Shown here: positions 9,612 through 17,615 of the stretch, piece after piece
How the letters are laid out: each line of letters starts with the position of its first letter
Position numbering within the stretch: position 1 is the first letter of the stretch
From: a virus
Direction: 5' to 3' (one strand)
DNA length: 27,804 nucleotides
IMG/VR virus record: IMGVR_UViG_3300030117_000581
Coordinates: 11,252 to 39,055 of that record
Position numbers and translations under genes: made by a program
Notes under the pieces: generated by a model
The model's database searches: none
Seen by the model: only the letters and a program-made list of their open reading frames with translations
What the model was told of the DNA's origin: nothing

Positions 9612-10739
9612 TTAAGTCTTGTTAGAGAATTCATAGCAACATTCTTCACGAAGAACACCGTGACCCATAGCATATTTTGCTAAGAGTAGAGTTCCAAGTC
9701 GTTCCATAATGTACTCTGATTCCATTGCTAAGTCCATTAACTTAACAGTACCGACACCTTCAGACTGGAACCCAACACCAATAGTGTTAGAGAAATCAGC
9801 TTGTAGGTAACCAGTATTGGAACCAAATTGTGGGTTTGCAATAAGATCAGAAGCTCCAACAATATCAGCACTTCCGTTGTTTGCTTGTGGAATGTGGTTG
9901 CTCTTTAGAATTCTAACGCCAGCAACTTCCATGATTGTACCACTAGCAGTAGAACCATTTCCTTCGTTTCCAAAGTCTCGGTTTATTGCATCTGTGTTTT
10001 CCTTGATGAGCTTATAGTACTCAGCAGGAGGAAGAATAGCGTAACGACCTTGCTGTGGGACATTTCTTTCGTCCATAAGCTCGGCCATTTTAAAGATTCC
10101 TTTAACCCAGTCAGAACCTTCGACAGTTCCATCGTTGTCGCCAATGCCTCCAATTTCATTTGCTGTAGCTTCGTCGCTAGTGCCACCATCGCAAAGAATA
10201 GTACCGCCTAGAAACTTATTAGCAAGCATGGCTACTTTACTAGATTCAGTATTACCGTATCGGTCAGTAAGTTCTCTTGCACCGCCGATGATTGTACCTA
10301 TTAGGTTTTCATCAGTTGTGTAAGCTAACTCTCGTCCAATTTCTGTGCTGTATACTGATCTAACGTCGAAGTGGTTCATGGCTTCATCTATATCAGTAAG
10401 AAATGCGGATGAAGTAAGAACTGCGTCAATAGAAATCACACGTTCGCTGTGAGTCATGCTTGTGTTGTATTTAGCTGGGCCAGCAAGGTCTCCTGCTGCA
10501 TCTTCTACTAAAACAGACTCTCCGGGTGTGTGATACTTAGCGTGTGCAACACCAGTTACTGGGAACTGTGCTGATTTACCGCTTGTGATTGTGCGAGTGC
10601 GAACTAAAGGTAGGACTTGATTTTGCTCTTCAAAAACTGTAAGGACTTCCCCTGAGAAGACCTTTAAAAACAAAGCAGTATTTGAACCAGCACCTTGGTC
10701 TTGTCCGAACCTTGAGCCACTCGGGGCTGCATATGCCAT
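9612..10739 (-). CDS. Major capsid protein (T7 gp10-like)
   Basis: A 375-aa protein with the T7-type capsid pattern: near the N-terminus GSNTALFLKVFSGEVLTVFE, then VRTRTITSGKSAQFPVTG, YHTPGESV, SERVISIDAVLTSSAFLTDI, and FDVRSVYSTEIGRELAYTTD. The C-terminal part has VGFQSEGVGTVKLMDLAME. This is an HK97-fold shell protein. It follows the scaffold gene but is separated from it by three lysis-type genes, whereas in T7 scaffold and capsid are adjacent. An AAAGGA lies before the ATG and one copy of the 17-bp palindrome lies 25 bp upstream of the start. The downstream terminator isolates the gene, consistent with high expression. Confidence 0.96.
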   Translation of the reverse strand: MAYAAPSGSRFGQDQGAGSNTALFLKVFSGEVLTVFEEQNQVLPLVRTRTITSGKSAQFPVTGVAHAKYHTPGESVLVEDAAGDLAGPAKYNTSMTHSERVISIDAVLTSSAFLTDIDEAMNHFDVRSVYSTEIGRELAYTTDENLIGTIIGGARELTDRYGNTESSKVAMLANKFLGGTILCDGGTSDEATANEIGGIGDNDGTVEGSDWVKGIFKMAELMDERNVPQQGRYAILPPAEYYKLIKENTDAINRDFGNEGNGSTASGTIMEVAGVRILKSNHIPQANNGSADIVGASDLIANPQFGSNTGYLQADFSNTIGVGFQSEGVGTVKLMDLAMESEYIMERLGTLLLAKYAMGHGVLREECCYEFSNKT

Positions 10740-10763
10740 GGTAAAATTCCTTTGTAAATTAAA

Positions 10764-10780
10764 TTGTCGTAGTACGACAA
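10764..10780. promoter_or_regulatory. 17-bp palindrome upstream of the capsid gene
   Basis: TTGTCGTAGTACGACAA is a perfect inverted repeat with 8-bp arms and one central base. It lies in the 80-bp gap between the lipoprotein and capsid genes, 25 bp before the capsid ATG. It is one of seven related sites in the window. It is a candidate repressor operator or other regulator site; as RNA it could fold into a 7-bp hairpin with a 3-base loop. Confidence 0.7.
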
Positions 10781-10819
10781 AAACTAAAATAAATGTGGTG
10801 TTTCTGTTTATTTCTCAAG

Positions 10820-11092
10820 TCAGTTATCCATCGCAATGGGCTGAAAATCTTCTTCAACTTCGACATCCATCGAACCTGCATACCATCCTTCTGGTATGAG
10901 GACTTTACTAGCCGACAATTCCCAAGAACTGCCGTTCCAATAATAAACTTTTCCCTTAGTGTTAGGGCCTATTCTTATAAGCCCTTCACTTTCTGGGACG
11001 AATACTACTTTTGAACTTCCGCACCCTGTTACTCCAAGCATTACGAATACGCTTAGGAGGAGGAGGGGCATCTTTTCCAATAGTAGGTTCAT
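10820..11092 (-). CDS. Small phage lipoprotein, lysis-cassette type
   Basis: A 90-aa protein with a clear lipoprotein signal: hydrophobic residues 9-20 (PLLLLSVFVMLG) ending in the lipobox VTGC, with Cys24 as the lipid-modified residue. The mature 67 residues are soluble and include VFVPESEGLIRIG, KVYYWNGSSWELS and IPEGWYAGSM. The tail -PEGWY- recurs in small lipoproteins near phage lysis genes, as I remember them. It follows a holin-like gene and a 58-aa membrane peptide, and overlaps the latter by 107 bp in another frame, reminiscent of Rz1 inside Rz. It could be an outer-membrane spanin subunit, but it lacks the Pro-rich Rz1 composition. GGAG precedes the ATG by about 9 bases. Confidence 0.75.
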   Translation of the reverse strand: MNLLLEKMPLLLLSVFVMLGVTGCGSSKVVFVPESEGLIRIGPNTKGKVYYWNGSSWELSASKVLIPEGWYAGSMDVEVEEDFQPIAMDN

Positions 11093-11162
11093 TTGTTTTC
11101 TCCAAAATAGTAGGAAGTAGAGCCTTAAAAATAGACCCTAGTAAACTTGCTAAAAAAGACAT
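10986..11162 (-). CDS. 58-aa small membrane-associated protein
   Basis: A short open frame with a strong start: GAGG lies about 7 bases before the ATG, which overlaps the stop of the holin-like gene as TAATG. The product begins MSFLASLLGSIFKALLPTIL, a 20-residue hydrophobic or amphipathic helix. It continues with a short acidic linker, PPPPK and a strongly basic tail (RIRNAWSNRVRKFKSSIR). The last 107 bp overlap the lipoprotein gene in a different frame. Placement suggests a lysis role, either a second membrane permeabiliser or an inner-membrane partner for the lipoprotein. It is far shorter than a normal Rz. I do not recognise a family. Confidence 0.6.
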   Translation of the reverse strand: MSFLASLLGSIFKALLPTILEKTNEPTIGKDAPPPPKRIRNAWSNRVRKFKSSIRPRK

Positions 11163-11389
11163 TACGCTTCCTCTTCACAAGACTCCCACATGGCTTCTTC
11201 TTCTGCTTGCTTTTTCTTCACAGCAGTTCTTGAAGCACCATAACCAAGTGCTGCTAAAGCTGACATAGCCATTCCTAGCATTTGGCCGACAGAAGACTCC
11301 ATAGGGAAGGCACCTGACGCACATAATGCTCCGATTAACATGGCCGCACTTGACATCCAAAACTCTGTAGATTTGTATCCGGGTTTCAT
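11162..11389 (-). CDS. Holin-like small membrane protein
   Basis: A 75-aa protein starting MKPGYKSTEFWMSSAAML. There are two hydrophobic segments, roughly residues 11-28 and 33-51 (SVGQMLGMAMSALAALGYG), joined by a short turn, and a charged C-terminal tail (KKKQAEEEA). This layout and the KPGYKSTEFW start are typical of small two-segment phage holins. Its job would be to open the inner membrane at lysis, releasing or activating the lysozyme encoded near 18 kb. GAGGTG lies 7 bases before the ATG. It heads a three-gene cassette between scaffold and capsid genes, whereas T7 places its holin after the tail genes. Confidence 0.75.
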   Translation of the reverse strand: MKPGYKSTEFWMSSAAMLIGALCASGAFPMESSVGQMLGMAMSALAALGYGASRTAVKKKQAEEEAMWESCEEEA

Positions 11390-11398
11390 TTTTTCACC

Positions 11399-12196
11399 TC
11401 ATAAAATGTTGGAACTGGAAAGACGAGACTCTACATCTCTACGGTATGCAGGGTCTTTACGATAACGTGGATCCTTCATAGCCTCAGTAAGTTCTGCTAA
11501 AGAACGGAATGCTCCAGAGGCTCCTTTAGAACCTGTGTCTCCTTGAATAAGAGGACGAGCCATTCCAGCAGATTCTTTCCATCGGCTAGATAAATTTTTA
11601 ACAGCAAACAACATTTCTTCATTTGTTCCTTGCATAACGACATTATTAAATACATCTTGCTCTTGCTCAGTAAGTTCTGTAGAAGCCCATTCAATCATGG
11701 CATCGTAGTTCTCTTCTCCTCCTACAGTTCCGTATACAGAGTTCATGTGGACATTTAAAGAAGCCTGTTGCCCTTCAATATACTGGTCAATAAATTCACG
11801 AGGAATGTTGATTTGATTCGCAATCCTCTCCCTCGACTCTTCTGAAATCGTCCCAGTCTCCGAAAGCTCCGTCGTATATTCTTCATATCCCCCATTGAAA
11901 AAATTGGCATAGGATTCGGGAGTACTCTCTGGCTGTTCTTCAGTTTTCTCTTGGTCTTTTTTGGAATACGCTGATTGCAATTCCTGATAAGCCTTCGCCA
12001 ACTCCTCTGGACTTGTAAATTTCTCCGGTAGCCATTCGGGACGCTCTTCTGTCGTTTCATCGGTTACAGGTTCTACTCCTTCTTGTTCTTGAGGGGCATT
12101 TGTTTCTTCCATCATTGCAGCTTCTTGCTCTAATGTTGGATTTTCATTTGGGTCGTTTTTGACTACTTCAACTTTTTCGTAATTAGACACTTTCAT
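11399..12196 (-). CDS. Capsid assembly scaffolding protein (T7 gp9-like)
   Basis: A 265-aa, strongly acidic protein. The first 110 residues are dominated by Glu, Gln and Pro. A short motif ERPEWLPEKFTSPEELAKAY lies around residues 51-70, common in podovirus scaffolds. The C-terminus carries the family signature RSLAELTEAMKDPRYRKD followed by PAYRRDVESRL and SNIL, which in related phages contacts the capsid protein. It guides procapsid assembly and then leaves the shell. The ATG lies inside the last codons of the portal gene (14-bp overlap), so translation is probably coupled to portal. Length compares with T7 gp9 (307 aa). Confidence 0.93.
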   Translation of the reverse strand: MKVSNYEKVEVVKNDPNENPTLEQEAAMMEETNAPQEQEGVEPVTDETTEERPEWLPEKFTSPEELAKAYQELQSAYSKKDQEKTEEQPESTPESYANFFNGGYEEYTTELSETGTISEESRERIANQINIPREFIDQYIEGQQASLNVHMNSVYGTVGGEENYDAMIEWASTELTEQEQDVFNNVVMQGTNEEMLFAVKNLSSRWKESAGMARPLIQGDTGSKGASGAFRSLAELTEAMKDPRYRKDPAYRRDVESRLSSSNIL

Positions 12197-13730
12197 TCTC
12201 CATGTCTTGCTGTACTTGTCCTGCGACAGTACTTATGGCCTGTGGTGCAGCTTGTTGGGCCAGTCCCATCATTTGCTGTTGCTGCATCATACCTTGTATT
12301 TCTTCTTCTGTACGTACTAATCCTTCAGTATCTATTCCAAGAGCAGAAGCTCTCCTAGACATATACTCTCGAATATTTACATATTGACCCAATGCTTCGG
12401 GGCCTACTGTCTGAGCTATGCCTTGTAAATAAATATCAAGTTTAGATAAGTCGTTCCCTCTTCCTAACGCATCAATTCCTGTAATAATTGTAGGAGTTAC
12501 CTTATCTTTAGGAATCTTAGGGAGTTTCTTTTGTTTCTGCATCCTGTCAATAATTCTGTTTACCAAGGGTAATTGGAATTCCTGAGACAAGACACTATAT
12601 ATTCCACCTAATTGTCTCTCTATAGACTGGGTAACTAATCTTACTTCTTCGGCCGTAACTCGATCCGCATTACGAATAGATGCTTCTGTAAGGAGAAAGG
12701 CATACGATAAACGCTCGCTGATTGTCTGCATCGCTTGTAGCGTAATACTGAAATCTTGGGTTTTATCGACTTTGAGTACACTAACATCGGCAGCACTCCC
12801 TTCTCTGATACTTCCATTTGGAGATTCAGCAAGAGTCCTTGCTCTCGTTGTACCGTTTGGATTGACTAAGAATAACACTTTAGAAGCAGCAGCACTTCCT
12901 TCAACAATAGCTTTAGAAAGTCCCTCTAAACTTTGTAAGTCTCCGTAATACTGTTCTACATATCCTCTACCATAAGACTCCCCGTCTACTCTAAGCATTC
13001 TTAAAGCTATAAAAGGAGAACGGTTTTTCTCATATATAGTTCTAGTTTCTTCTAGTATGTGACCAAAGATTTCCTGTACAACTTCTACCTTCCCATTGGG
13101 CAATGTATGCTGCATGGTGAATATCTCACACGTATCGTCAAATTTAGATTTTTTAGCTTCAGCGTATTGTTGAGCGTATTCTGGCAGCATAGCCGGGGAC
13201 ACATTTTCTTTTATAATGATTACCCTCGCATTGCCCATAGGATCTCGTTTGCAGACAAATCGGTCGAGGTGTATTACTCTCATAGGGCCTTTTTCAGGTA
13301 AATACAATAAAGCATTACCAGTCACAACTAGATGTCGTAAGGCTTCAAAGGTTGAAACTCGGATATTATTAGACTCGATTTCTCTAGAAACGGATCGTTC
13401 GATATCAGAAAGAGATGACTCTACTTCTGTTTTTATTCTGGGGTCAATCCCATCCATCTTTCTCATTTCTCTCTCATCTAAAATAAGACGAAAGAAAGGA
13501 GCATTAGGAGGTAGCAAACTTAGTAATAAAGCAGAACTAAGGTTGTTAACAGCTCTTGCTCCTAAAGATTGGAAAGGAGTAGGAAATCTTTTATGTCCCG
13601 TGGTTGAATCGTCTGGCAGAATAGTAGGTATTGTAAGGGCTGAGGAATCTCTTCCACGATCTAAGTATGTCCTGCGTTCTGCCTCGCATTGGTTATACAT
13701 TCCTTTGATTGAAGCACCTTGATCTAGCAT
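12183..13730 (-). CDS. Portal / head-tail connector protein (T7 gp8-like)
   Basis: A 515-aa protein matching T7 gp8 in size (536 aa) and pattern. Near the N-terminus are CEAERRTYLDRGRDSSALTI, then FPTPFQSLGARAVNNLSSAL and LLSLLPPNAPFFRLIL. The middle has VVTGNALLYLPEKG and SYGRGYVEQYYGDLQSLE. The C-terminal part has NADRVTAEEVRLVTQSIERQ, followed by a Gln/Met-rich tail that is usual for these portals. It forms the dodecameric ring through which DNA is packaged and ejected. I see no good ribosome binding site immediately before the ATG, so translation may be coupled to the upstream Pro-rich gene, whose stop overlaps it. Confidence 0.96.
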   Translation of the reverse strand: MLDQGASIKGMYNQCEAERRTYLDRGRDSSALTIPTILPDDSTTGHKRFPTPFQSLGARAVNNLSSALLLSLLPPNAPFFRLILDEREMRKMDGIDPRIKTEVESSLSDIERSVSREIESNNIRVSTFEALRHLVVTGNALLYLPEKGPMRVIHLDRFVCKRDPMGNARVIIIKENVSPAMLPEYAQQYAEAKKSKFDDTCEIFTMQHTLPNGKVEVVQEIFGHILEETRTIYEKNRSPFIALRMLRVDGESYGRGYVEQYYGDLQSLEGLSKAIVEGSAAASKVLFLVNPNGTTRARTLAESPNGSIREGSAADVSVLKVDKTQDFSITLQAMQTISERLSYAFLLTEASIRNADRVTAEEVRLVTQSIERQLGGIYSVLSQEFQLPLVNRIIDRMQKQKKLPKIPKDKVTPTIITGIDALGRGNDLSKLDIYLQGIAQTVGPEALGQYVNIREYMSRRASALGIDTEGLVRTEEEIQGMMQQQQMMGLAQQAAPQAISTVAGQVQQDMENESV

Positions 13731-13990
13731 TAATAATTAACGGGGCTACCGCTACCTCCGGGAGGGTTCACAGGCCCTCGTGCGATTGTAAATAAAGATT
13801 TGCCCATTTTCATTGCTTGTCTTCTTTTCTTAGCTTTTGATACAGGACGTGCTTGTAATTTTTTCTCTTCCGGTATTTGTGAGATAACTGGAGGAGGAGC
13901 TAATATTCTTTGAGGAGGAGGAGCTGGAGGTGCTACAGGCTCGGGGGGCGGTGGCGGTGGAGCCGCAGCTCTCGGGGATCTCATACACAT
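13730..13990 (-). CDS. Proline-rich small protein before portal
   Basis: An 86-aa protein starting MCMRSPRAAAPPPPPPEPVA. The first 35 residues are mostly Pro and Ala; the middle is basic (KAKKRRQAMKMGKS) and the end Gly/Pro-rich. Small Met-Cys-starting, polyproline proteins occur directly before the portal gene in many podoviruses and are usually left as hypothetical structural proteins. A good AGGAG lies 7 bases before the ATG, and its start and stop each overlap a neighbour by 1 bp. That supports it as a real gene in the virion operon. Function is unknown. Confidence 0.7.
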   Translation of the reverse strand: MCMRSPRAAAPPPPPPEPVAPPAPPPQRILAPPPVISQIPEEKKLQARPVSKAKKRRQAMKMGKSLFTIARGPVNPPGGSGSPVNY

Positions 13991-14178
13991 TATTTAACTC
14001 CTTTTATAATTTCTTGTTGCTCGTTGTACTTAGAATTTAAAAAACGTACAACAGCTCTTTGTCCGGCGTAAAACCAAACTTTCTTTTCTTCCCAGTCTAA
14101 ATCAGCACATCTTTCTGGAAAATTAATGTTTAACTGCTTGATTAAATCCTCGGGAACGGTTGGGTATGCTTCTTCCAT
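13990..14178 (-). CDS. Hypothetical protein, 62 aa
   Basis: A small soluble protein beginning MEEAYPTVPEDLIKQLNINF, with a likely helical segment YAGQRAVVRFLNSKYNEQQE. AAGGAG precedes the ATG by about 7 bases, and the stop overlaps the ATG of the Pro-rich protein. Reading-frame packing and the strong start signal support it. It may be one of the short conserved proteins found between exonuclease and portal genes in T7-like phages. I do not recognise the family. Confidence 0.6.
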   Translation of the reverse strand: MEEAYPTVPEDLIKQLNINFPERCADLDWEEKKVWFYAGQRAVVRFLNSKYNEQQEIIKGVK

Positions 14179-14183
14179 TGTTT

Positions 14184-14528
14184 TTACTCCTTATAGTAAT
14201 CCTTTTCATTTTGGGCATAAGCCAAAAACAGCACGCTGTAGTTAATAAGATCCACGATTGTGTCCTCAAGAGCCTCATCTTTTGTTTTATATGTACCATT
14301 TGTGACAAAAGTAGCAAGCCTAGAAAACTTGTCAGTCATTCTTACTAAAAACCCAGTTTTTGTATCTGTAATTCCCATTGATTCTACTCTAGAAAAATTA
14401 AGAAACGGATTAGATTTGTCGGCTCCTCCGCTGTAATCGTGGTTTTTTGCTTTCATAAGTTCTACTGCTTTGTGCGTAAGCTCATCGTGAAACGCTAAAA
14501 GCTCATCTCTTGTCATTGTGGATCCCAT
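14184..14528 (-). CDS. DUF1599 / Nmad1-like protein
   Basis: A 114-aa protein with the pattern of DUF1599, also described as nucleotide-modification-associated domain 1: a helical start (AVELMKAKNHDYSGGADKSN), then FLNFSRVESMGI, GFLVRMTDKFSRLATFV and EALEDTIVDLINYSVLFLAY. The arrangement of acidic and Lys residues (KNHDYSG, MTDKFSRL, DTIVDLINY) recalls all-alpha NTP-pyrophosphatase-like proteins. A role in nucleotide metabolism is plausible but unproven. GAGG lies 7 bases before the first ATG; a second ATG four codons in is possible. The gene overlaps the exonuclease by 16 bp, placing it at the end of the replication block. Confidence 0.75.
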   Translation of the reverse strand: MGSTMTRDELLAFHDELTHKAVELMKAKNHDYSGGADKSNPFLNFSRVESMGITDTKTGFLVRMTDKFSRLATFVTNGTYKTKDEALEDTIVDLINYSVLFLAYAQNEKDYYKE

Positions 14529-15259
14529 AAAATAACCTCTTTCCTTTTGTAATCACCCCATCGAAGTATCCTAGCTACCCTAGCTTGGACTAATGCATCT
14601 TCCGCAGTAAGCCCCGCATTTTCATACGCTCCTACTACTGTATCCCATGAAACAGAATCCTCTAATAATCTTTCTGCTCTCTTAGGGCCTATTCCCGGAC
14701 ACCCCGGATATCCATCCACGGCATCCCCAGTTAAAGTTTGAAACAAATGATTATAGTCTGCTTGCTCTGGGTCTACCATATATATCTCATCTTGAGGTTT
14801 ATCTGGATTGTAATGAAAACCCGGAATTGTTTTTAAATCTTTATCAATGCTTACTACTATTCGATCTCCTTTTAATCCTGTGTATTTATCTTCAGGACAA
14901 GTAGCTAACATTCCTAAAACATCGTCTCCTTCTAGGTTGTGGTATGTAATACACCGATAAACCTTGTTCATATATTCTTTTAAAGGAACAAATCCCATAG
15001 GTTTTCTGTGTTTTTTCCTATGTAGTTTGTACTTAGGATATACATCTTTACGCCAGTTTTCGTCTCCGGACAAAGCAATAATTATACTGTCTGCTGTTAA
15101 ATTGGTTTTTAAAGTTCCAATCCAAAGATCCAAGCGATGCCGTGCTTCTTTCATGTCTGTTGTTAAAGTCCAAAAGTCATTGCCCCAATCTTGCTCATAC
15201 TCGCATGATTTAGTAACAGAGTAAAGAGCAACGTCTCCATCAATCAGTATAGTTCTCAT
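14513..15259 (-). CDS. 5'-3' exonuclease (T7 gp6-like, FEN family)
   Basis: A 248-aa protein with the metal-binding motifs of the FEN/PIN-type 5'-3' exonucleases: ILIDGDVALYS at the N-terminus, LEGDDVLGMLA and VSIDKDLKTIPG in the middle, then GDAVDGYPGCPGIGPKRAER. The last is the Asp cluster plus the helix-hairpin-helix that grips DNA. In T7 the homologue degrades host DNA and removes RNA primers. It is shorter than T7 gp6 (300 aa). AGGAG lies about 9 bases before the ATG, and the gene overlaps the preceding small gene by 20 bp. Position downstream of the DNA polymerase matches T7 order. Confidence 0.93.
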   Translation of the reverse strand: MRTILIDGDVALYSVTKSCEYEQDWGNDFWTLTTDMKEARHRLDLWIGTLKTNLTADSIIIALSGDENWRKDVYPKYKLHRKKHRKPMGFVPLKEYMNKVYRCITYHNLEGDDVLGMLATCPEDKYTGLKGDRIVVSIDKDLKTIPGFHYNPDKPQDEIYMVDPEQADYNHLFQTLTGDAVDGYPGCPGIGPKRAERLLEDSVSWDTVVGAYENAGLTAEDALVQARVARILRWGDYKRKEVILWDPQ

Positions 15260-15455
15260 CGGGGGATGCTCCTGACTGCAAAGCTACTTCTCCAAGTCTT
15301 ACAAGACCTAAACAAGAATGATAAGAACCAGAGAAAGAAACAACTAAATCTTCTGTTTCATTGGTACGACTAGAAGCAGCTATGAAAATCATTTCATCAA
15401 ATCTTTTCTGTAGCTCTTTCACTAATTTTTCTGTAGGAATAAAGTCAACACTCAA
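15240..15455 (-). CDS. Hypothetical protein, 71 aa (TTG start)
   Basis: A small protein read from a TTG (TTG AGT GTT GAC) with GGGAG 8 bases upstream; the start overlaps the stop of the LAGLIDADG gene by 4 bp. It has a charged helix (TEKLVKELQKRFDEMIFIAA) and a beta-like section (DLVVSFSGSYHSCLGLVRLG). It overlaps the exonuclease start by 20 bp. Packing and start signals support it as a gene. I see no recognised motif. Confidence 0.55.
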   Translation of the reverse strand: MSVDFIPTEKLVKELQKRFDEMIFIAASSRTNETEDLVVSFSGSYHSCLGLVRLGEVALQSGASPDENYTD

Positions 15456-15913
15456 TTTAAAATCTCCCTTTGTCCATTTAACATATCCTTTAAAGTTTTT
15501 CTCATATCTGATTTAGCAGGGTAGTTCATAATAGCTTCTAATATATTTGCTTGGAATTTTTTAGTAGAAAGATAAGGTATTAACTCTCTGCATAAATTCT
15601 TAGCCTTTGTACCAGAGACTTGCCATCGGTACACAGTTTTCCCAGTAGAAGTTTTTCTACTTACTTCGTGTACCGAGCCGTTTGCAATCTCACAACATTT
15701 ATCAACCATAGATTTAGAAACACTTTCTACTACTATTGCTGGAGAAGTTGTGTAACGTAAGTGACCCTCTCCATCAATAATCCCAGCAACCCAAGCAAGA
15801 TCAATGAGTCTCTGCCCAGTTTCTTCCGACTTTATATTCTCCGTCGAGCGGGCAGTTGAGGGAGAGATTTTCCCCCGCATCACGCATCGACTGTACTGTA
15901 ATCCTTCCGACAT
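15452..15913 (-). CDS. LAGLIDADG-type homing endonuclease
   Basis: The frame encodes 153 aa with one LAGLIDADG motif, LAWVAGIIDGEGHLRYTT (about residues 39-56), where the acidic residue of DGEG would bind metal. A single-motif protein of this length would act as a homodimer. The ATG at 15913 has AAGGAG 10 bases upstream, so it begins inside the last 113 bp of the DNA polymerase gene, in a different frame. The first 35 residues are therefore overprinted on the polymerase C-terminus and may not be conserved; a later ATG at codon 12 is possible. The gene stands free, not in an intron or intein, since the polymerase is intact. Confidence 0.8.
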   Translation of the reverse strand: MSEGLQYSRCVMRGKISPSTARSTENIKSEETGQRLIDLAWVAGIIDGEGHLRYTTSPAIVVESVSKSMVDKCCEIANGSVHEVSRKTSTGKTVYRWQVSGTKAKNLCRELIPYLSTKKFQANILEAIMNYPAKSDMRKTLKDMLNGQREILN

Positions 15914-17615
15914 TATCCGCTAACTCCTTGCGTACTTGTAATTGAACTTCGTCATGAACGTGAGCAACCATAATCACATCTTCTTTCGAGTATCCATGTT
16001 CCCTAAACTTTCTGTGCATTAGACAAGTAGCCTCCTTCATAGCAATGCTACCACAAGATTGTAACAAAGTATTAAGAGCAGAATGTTTTGAGCGTATTTT
16101 TAATCTCCTACCATCAACAGCTTTTAAGTAATCTCTATGATCTAAAGCTGCTTTTACACCGTCTTGAACTCTTTTAAGTGCTGGCATATTTCTAAGAAAT
16201 CTTTCTCTTAACTCAGCACCTTCAGACATTCCTCCTCCAACAATAGCTCCTAACTTCTGATTGCCAGCCCCATAACATAAAGCATATATAAGAACTTTAG
16301 CCATGTTTCTGTCAGGCAAGTCAGCAGCCTCTTGGTTTGCAGAATGAATATCACCATTTAAAATCGCATCTCTGTATTTACCATTGTCATGTGGGAAGGT
16401 GTAATGAGCCAAAGCTCTTAACTCGAGTCCCGACATATCTGCCCCAACCATGCAAAATCCTTCAGGAGCGTAAAATAATTCCCTACAAGTCTTCCCGTAT
16501 AGTGCGTTTACCCTAGGAACTTGAGACATATTAGGCCTTCGATGAGTGCATCTTGTGGTCACAGCTCCACATGGATTGACTTGACCGTGGATTCTTCCAT
16601 CTACTTCTAACTTTAACCAAGCCTCTGTGCCGTCGCTCAACATCCCTAGTCTTTTAATAATAGTTAGGTATTTGGAAAGAAGTTTTGCTTCGGGATAATC
16701 AAGTTTACCGAGTACGGACTCATCGACTTTAGGTCTACCTTCACCTGTATAGTCTTCTGGCTCCCATCCGTACTTTTCAATAAAGAAATTGGCGATTTGA
16801 AGCCTACTTGCTGGGTTAAAGTTTGTAACTTTTTTTCTAAGCGGGCCGTCTTTGAGTCTCGATTTTGTTTTGGCATCTGGTGCATCCCCTTTTAATTTAT
16901 ACTTGTTTCCTGTTTCAGGATCAAGAAAATACTCACAAGTTTTCATAGGAACAATCTTTGGTGGTATGTTGTCAACCAATTCTTCATACAATTCATTCTT
17001 TAAAGCTAGTAGTTCAGCATGAAAAGTCCTAGCTTTTTCTACGTCGAAAGCGATTCCGTCTAGCTCTTGTTGTTTTATTATTGCCGAGAACTCGTGTTCC
17101 CGTTTGGACGGGTTTTCAGGAAGGTTCTCCTTCTGGATCTTCTCCCAAAGAGCCTTGGTAACTTTTACATCCTGTACACAATACTCTCCCATTTCTTCTG
17201 TGTATTCAGAGAAATCATTTGTATCTGAGAATTCTCCCTTGAGTATTCCAAGACGATATCCCCAAGATTTAAGTGAGTGTCTCCCCATAAGATTTCTAGG
17301 AAAATCTATAATTGAGTAATCGTCCTGAATAATGTCAGGCCATAAAACTCTAGATAAAATTAAAGTATCTAATACTTCTCCTTTAAATTCCCAATCAGGG
17401 TGCAAACGTTTTATAGCTCTCAAGTCAAAGTCTTGGATGTTGTGTCCCACAATAACATCTGCCTCTGACAAAATCTTTAACGCTTCGTCAACAGGGACTA
17501 ACTTTGGATCTTCATCTGGAGTAGCCAAAGCTATGCAATGAATAGTTTTTAGTCCCAACAACGTGTTAAAGTTTTTTATATCGTTAGTCTCTATGTCAAA
17601 TATAATCACGGCCAT
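15801..17615 (-). CDS. Family A DNA polymerase (T7 gp5-like)
   Basis: A 604-aa polymerase with both domains. Proofreading exonuclease: Exo I FDIETND (Asp7, Glu9), Exo II VGHNIQDFDL (Asp64), Exo III YCVQDV (Asp149). Polymerase: motif A VGADMSGLELRALAHY (Asp393), motif B NMAKVLIYALCYGAG (Lys440, Tyr444, Tyr448), motif C VAHVHDEVQ (Asp555, Glu556). It ends EYKVGRNWAETH, a normal T7-type C-terminus. It is 100 residues shorter than T7 gp5 and probably lacks the large thioredoxin-binding loop. The start overlaps the sigma-like gene by 20 bp, and the 3' end is overlapped by the LAGLIDADG gene. Confidence 0.97.
   Translation of the reverse strand: MAVIIFDIETNDIKNFNTLLGLKTIHCIALATPDEDPKLVPVDEALKILSEADVIVGHNIQDFDLRAIKRLHPDWEFKGEVLDTLILSRVLWPDIIQDDYSIIDFPRNLMGRHSLKSWGYRLGILKGEFSDTNDFSEYTEEMGEYCVQDVKVTKALWEKIQKENLPENPSKREHEFSAIIKQQELDGIAFDVEKARTFHAELLALKNELYEELVDNIPPKIVPMKTCEYFLDPETGNKYKLKGDAPDAKTKSRLKDGPLRKKVTNFNPASRLQIANFFIEKYGWEPEDYTGEGRPKVDESVLGKLDYPEAKLLSKYLTIIKRLGMLSDGTEAWLKLEVDGRIHGQVNPCGAVTTRCTHRRPNMSQVPRVNALYGKTCRELFYAPEGFCMVGADMSGLELRALAHYTFPHDNGKYRDAILNGDIHSANQEAADLPDRNMAKVLIYALCYGAGNQKLGAIVGGGMSEGAELRERFLRNMPALKRVQDGVKAALDHRDYLKAVDGRRLKIRSKHSALNTLLQSCGSIAMKEATCLMHRKFREHGYSKEDVIMVAHVHDEVQLQVRKELADNVGRITVQSMRDAGENLSLNCPLDGEYKVGRNWAETH

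Noticed and set aside
13216-13722. Plus-strand open frame of 168 codons opposite portal
   Set aside because: It is fully antisense to the well-supported portal gene, with no start signal and no recognisable product.
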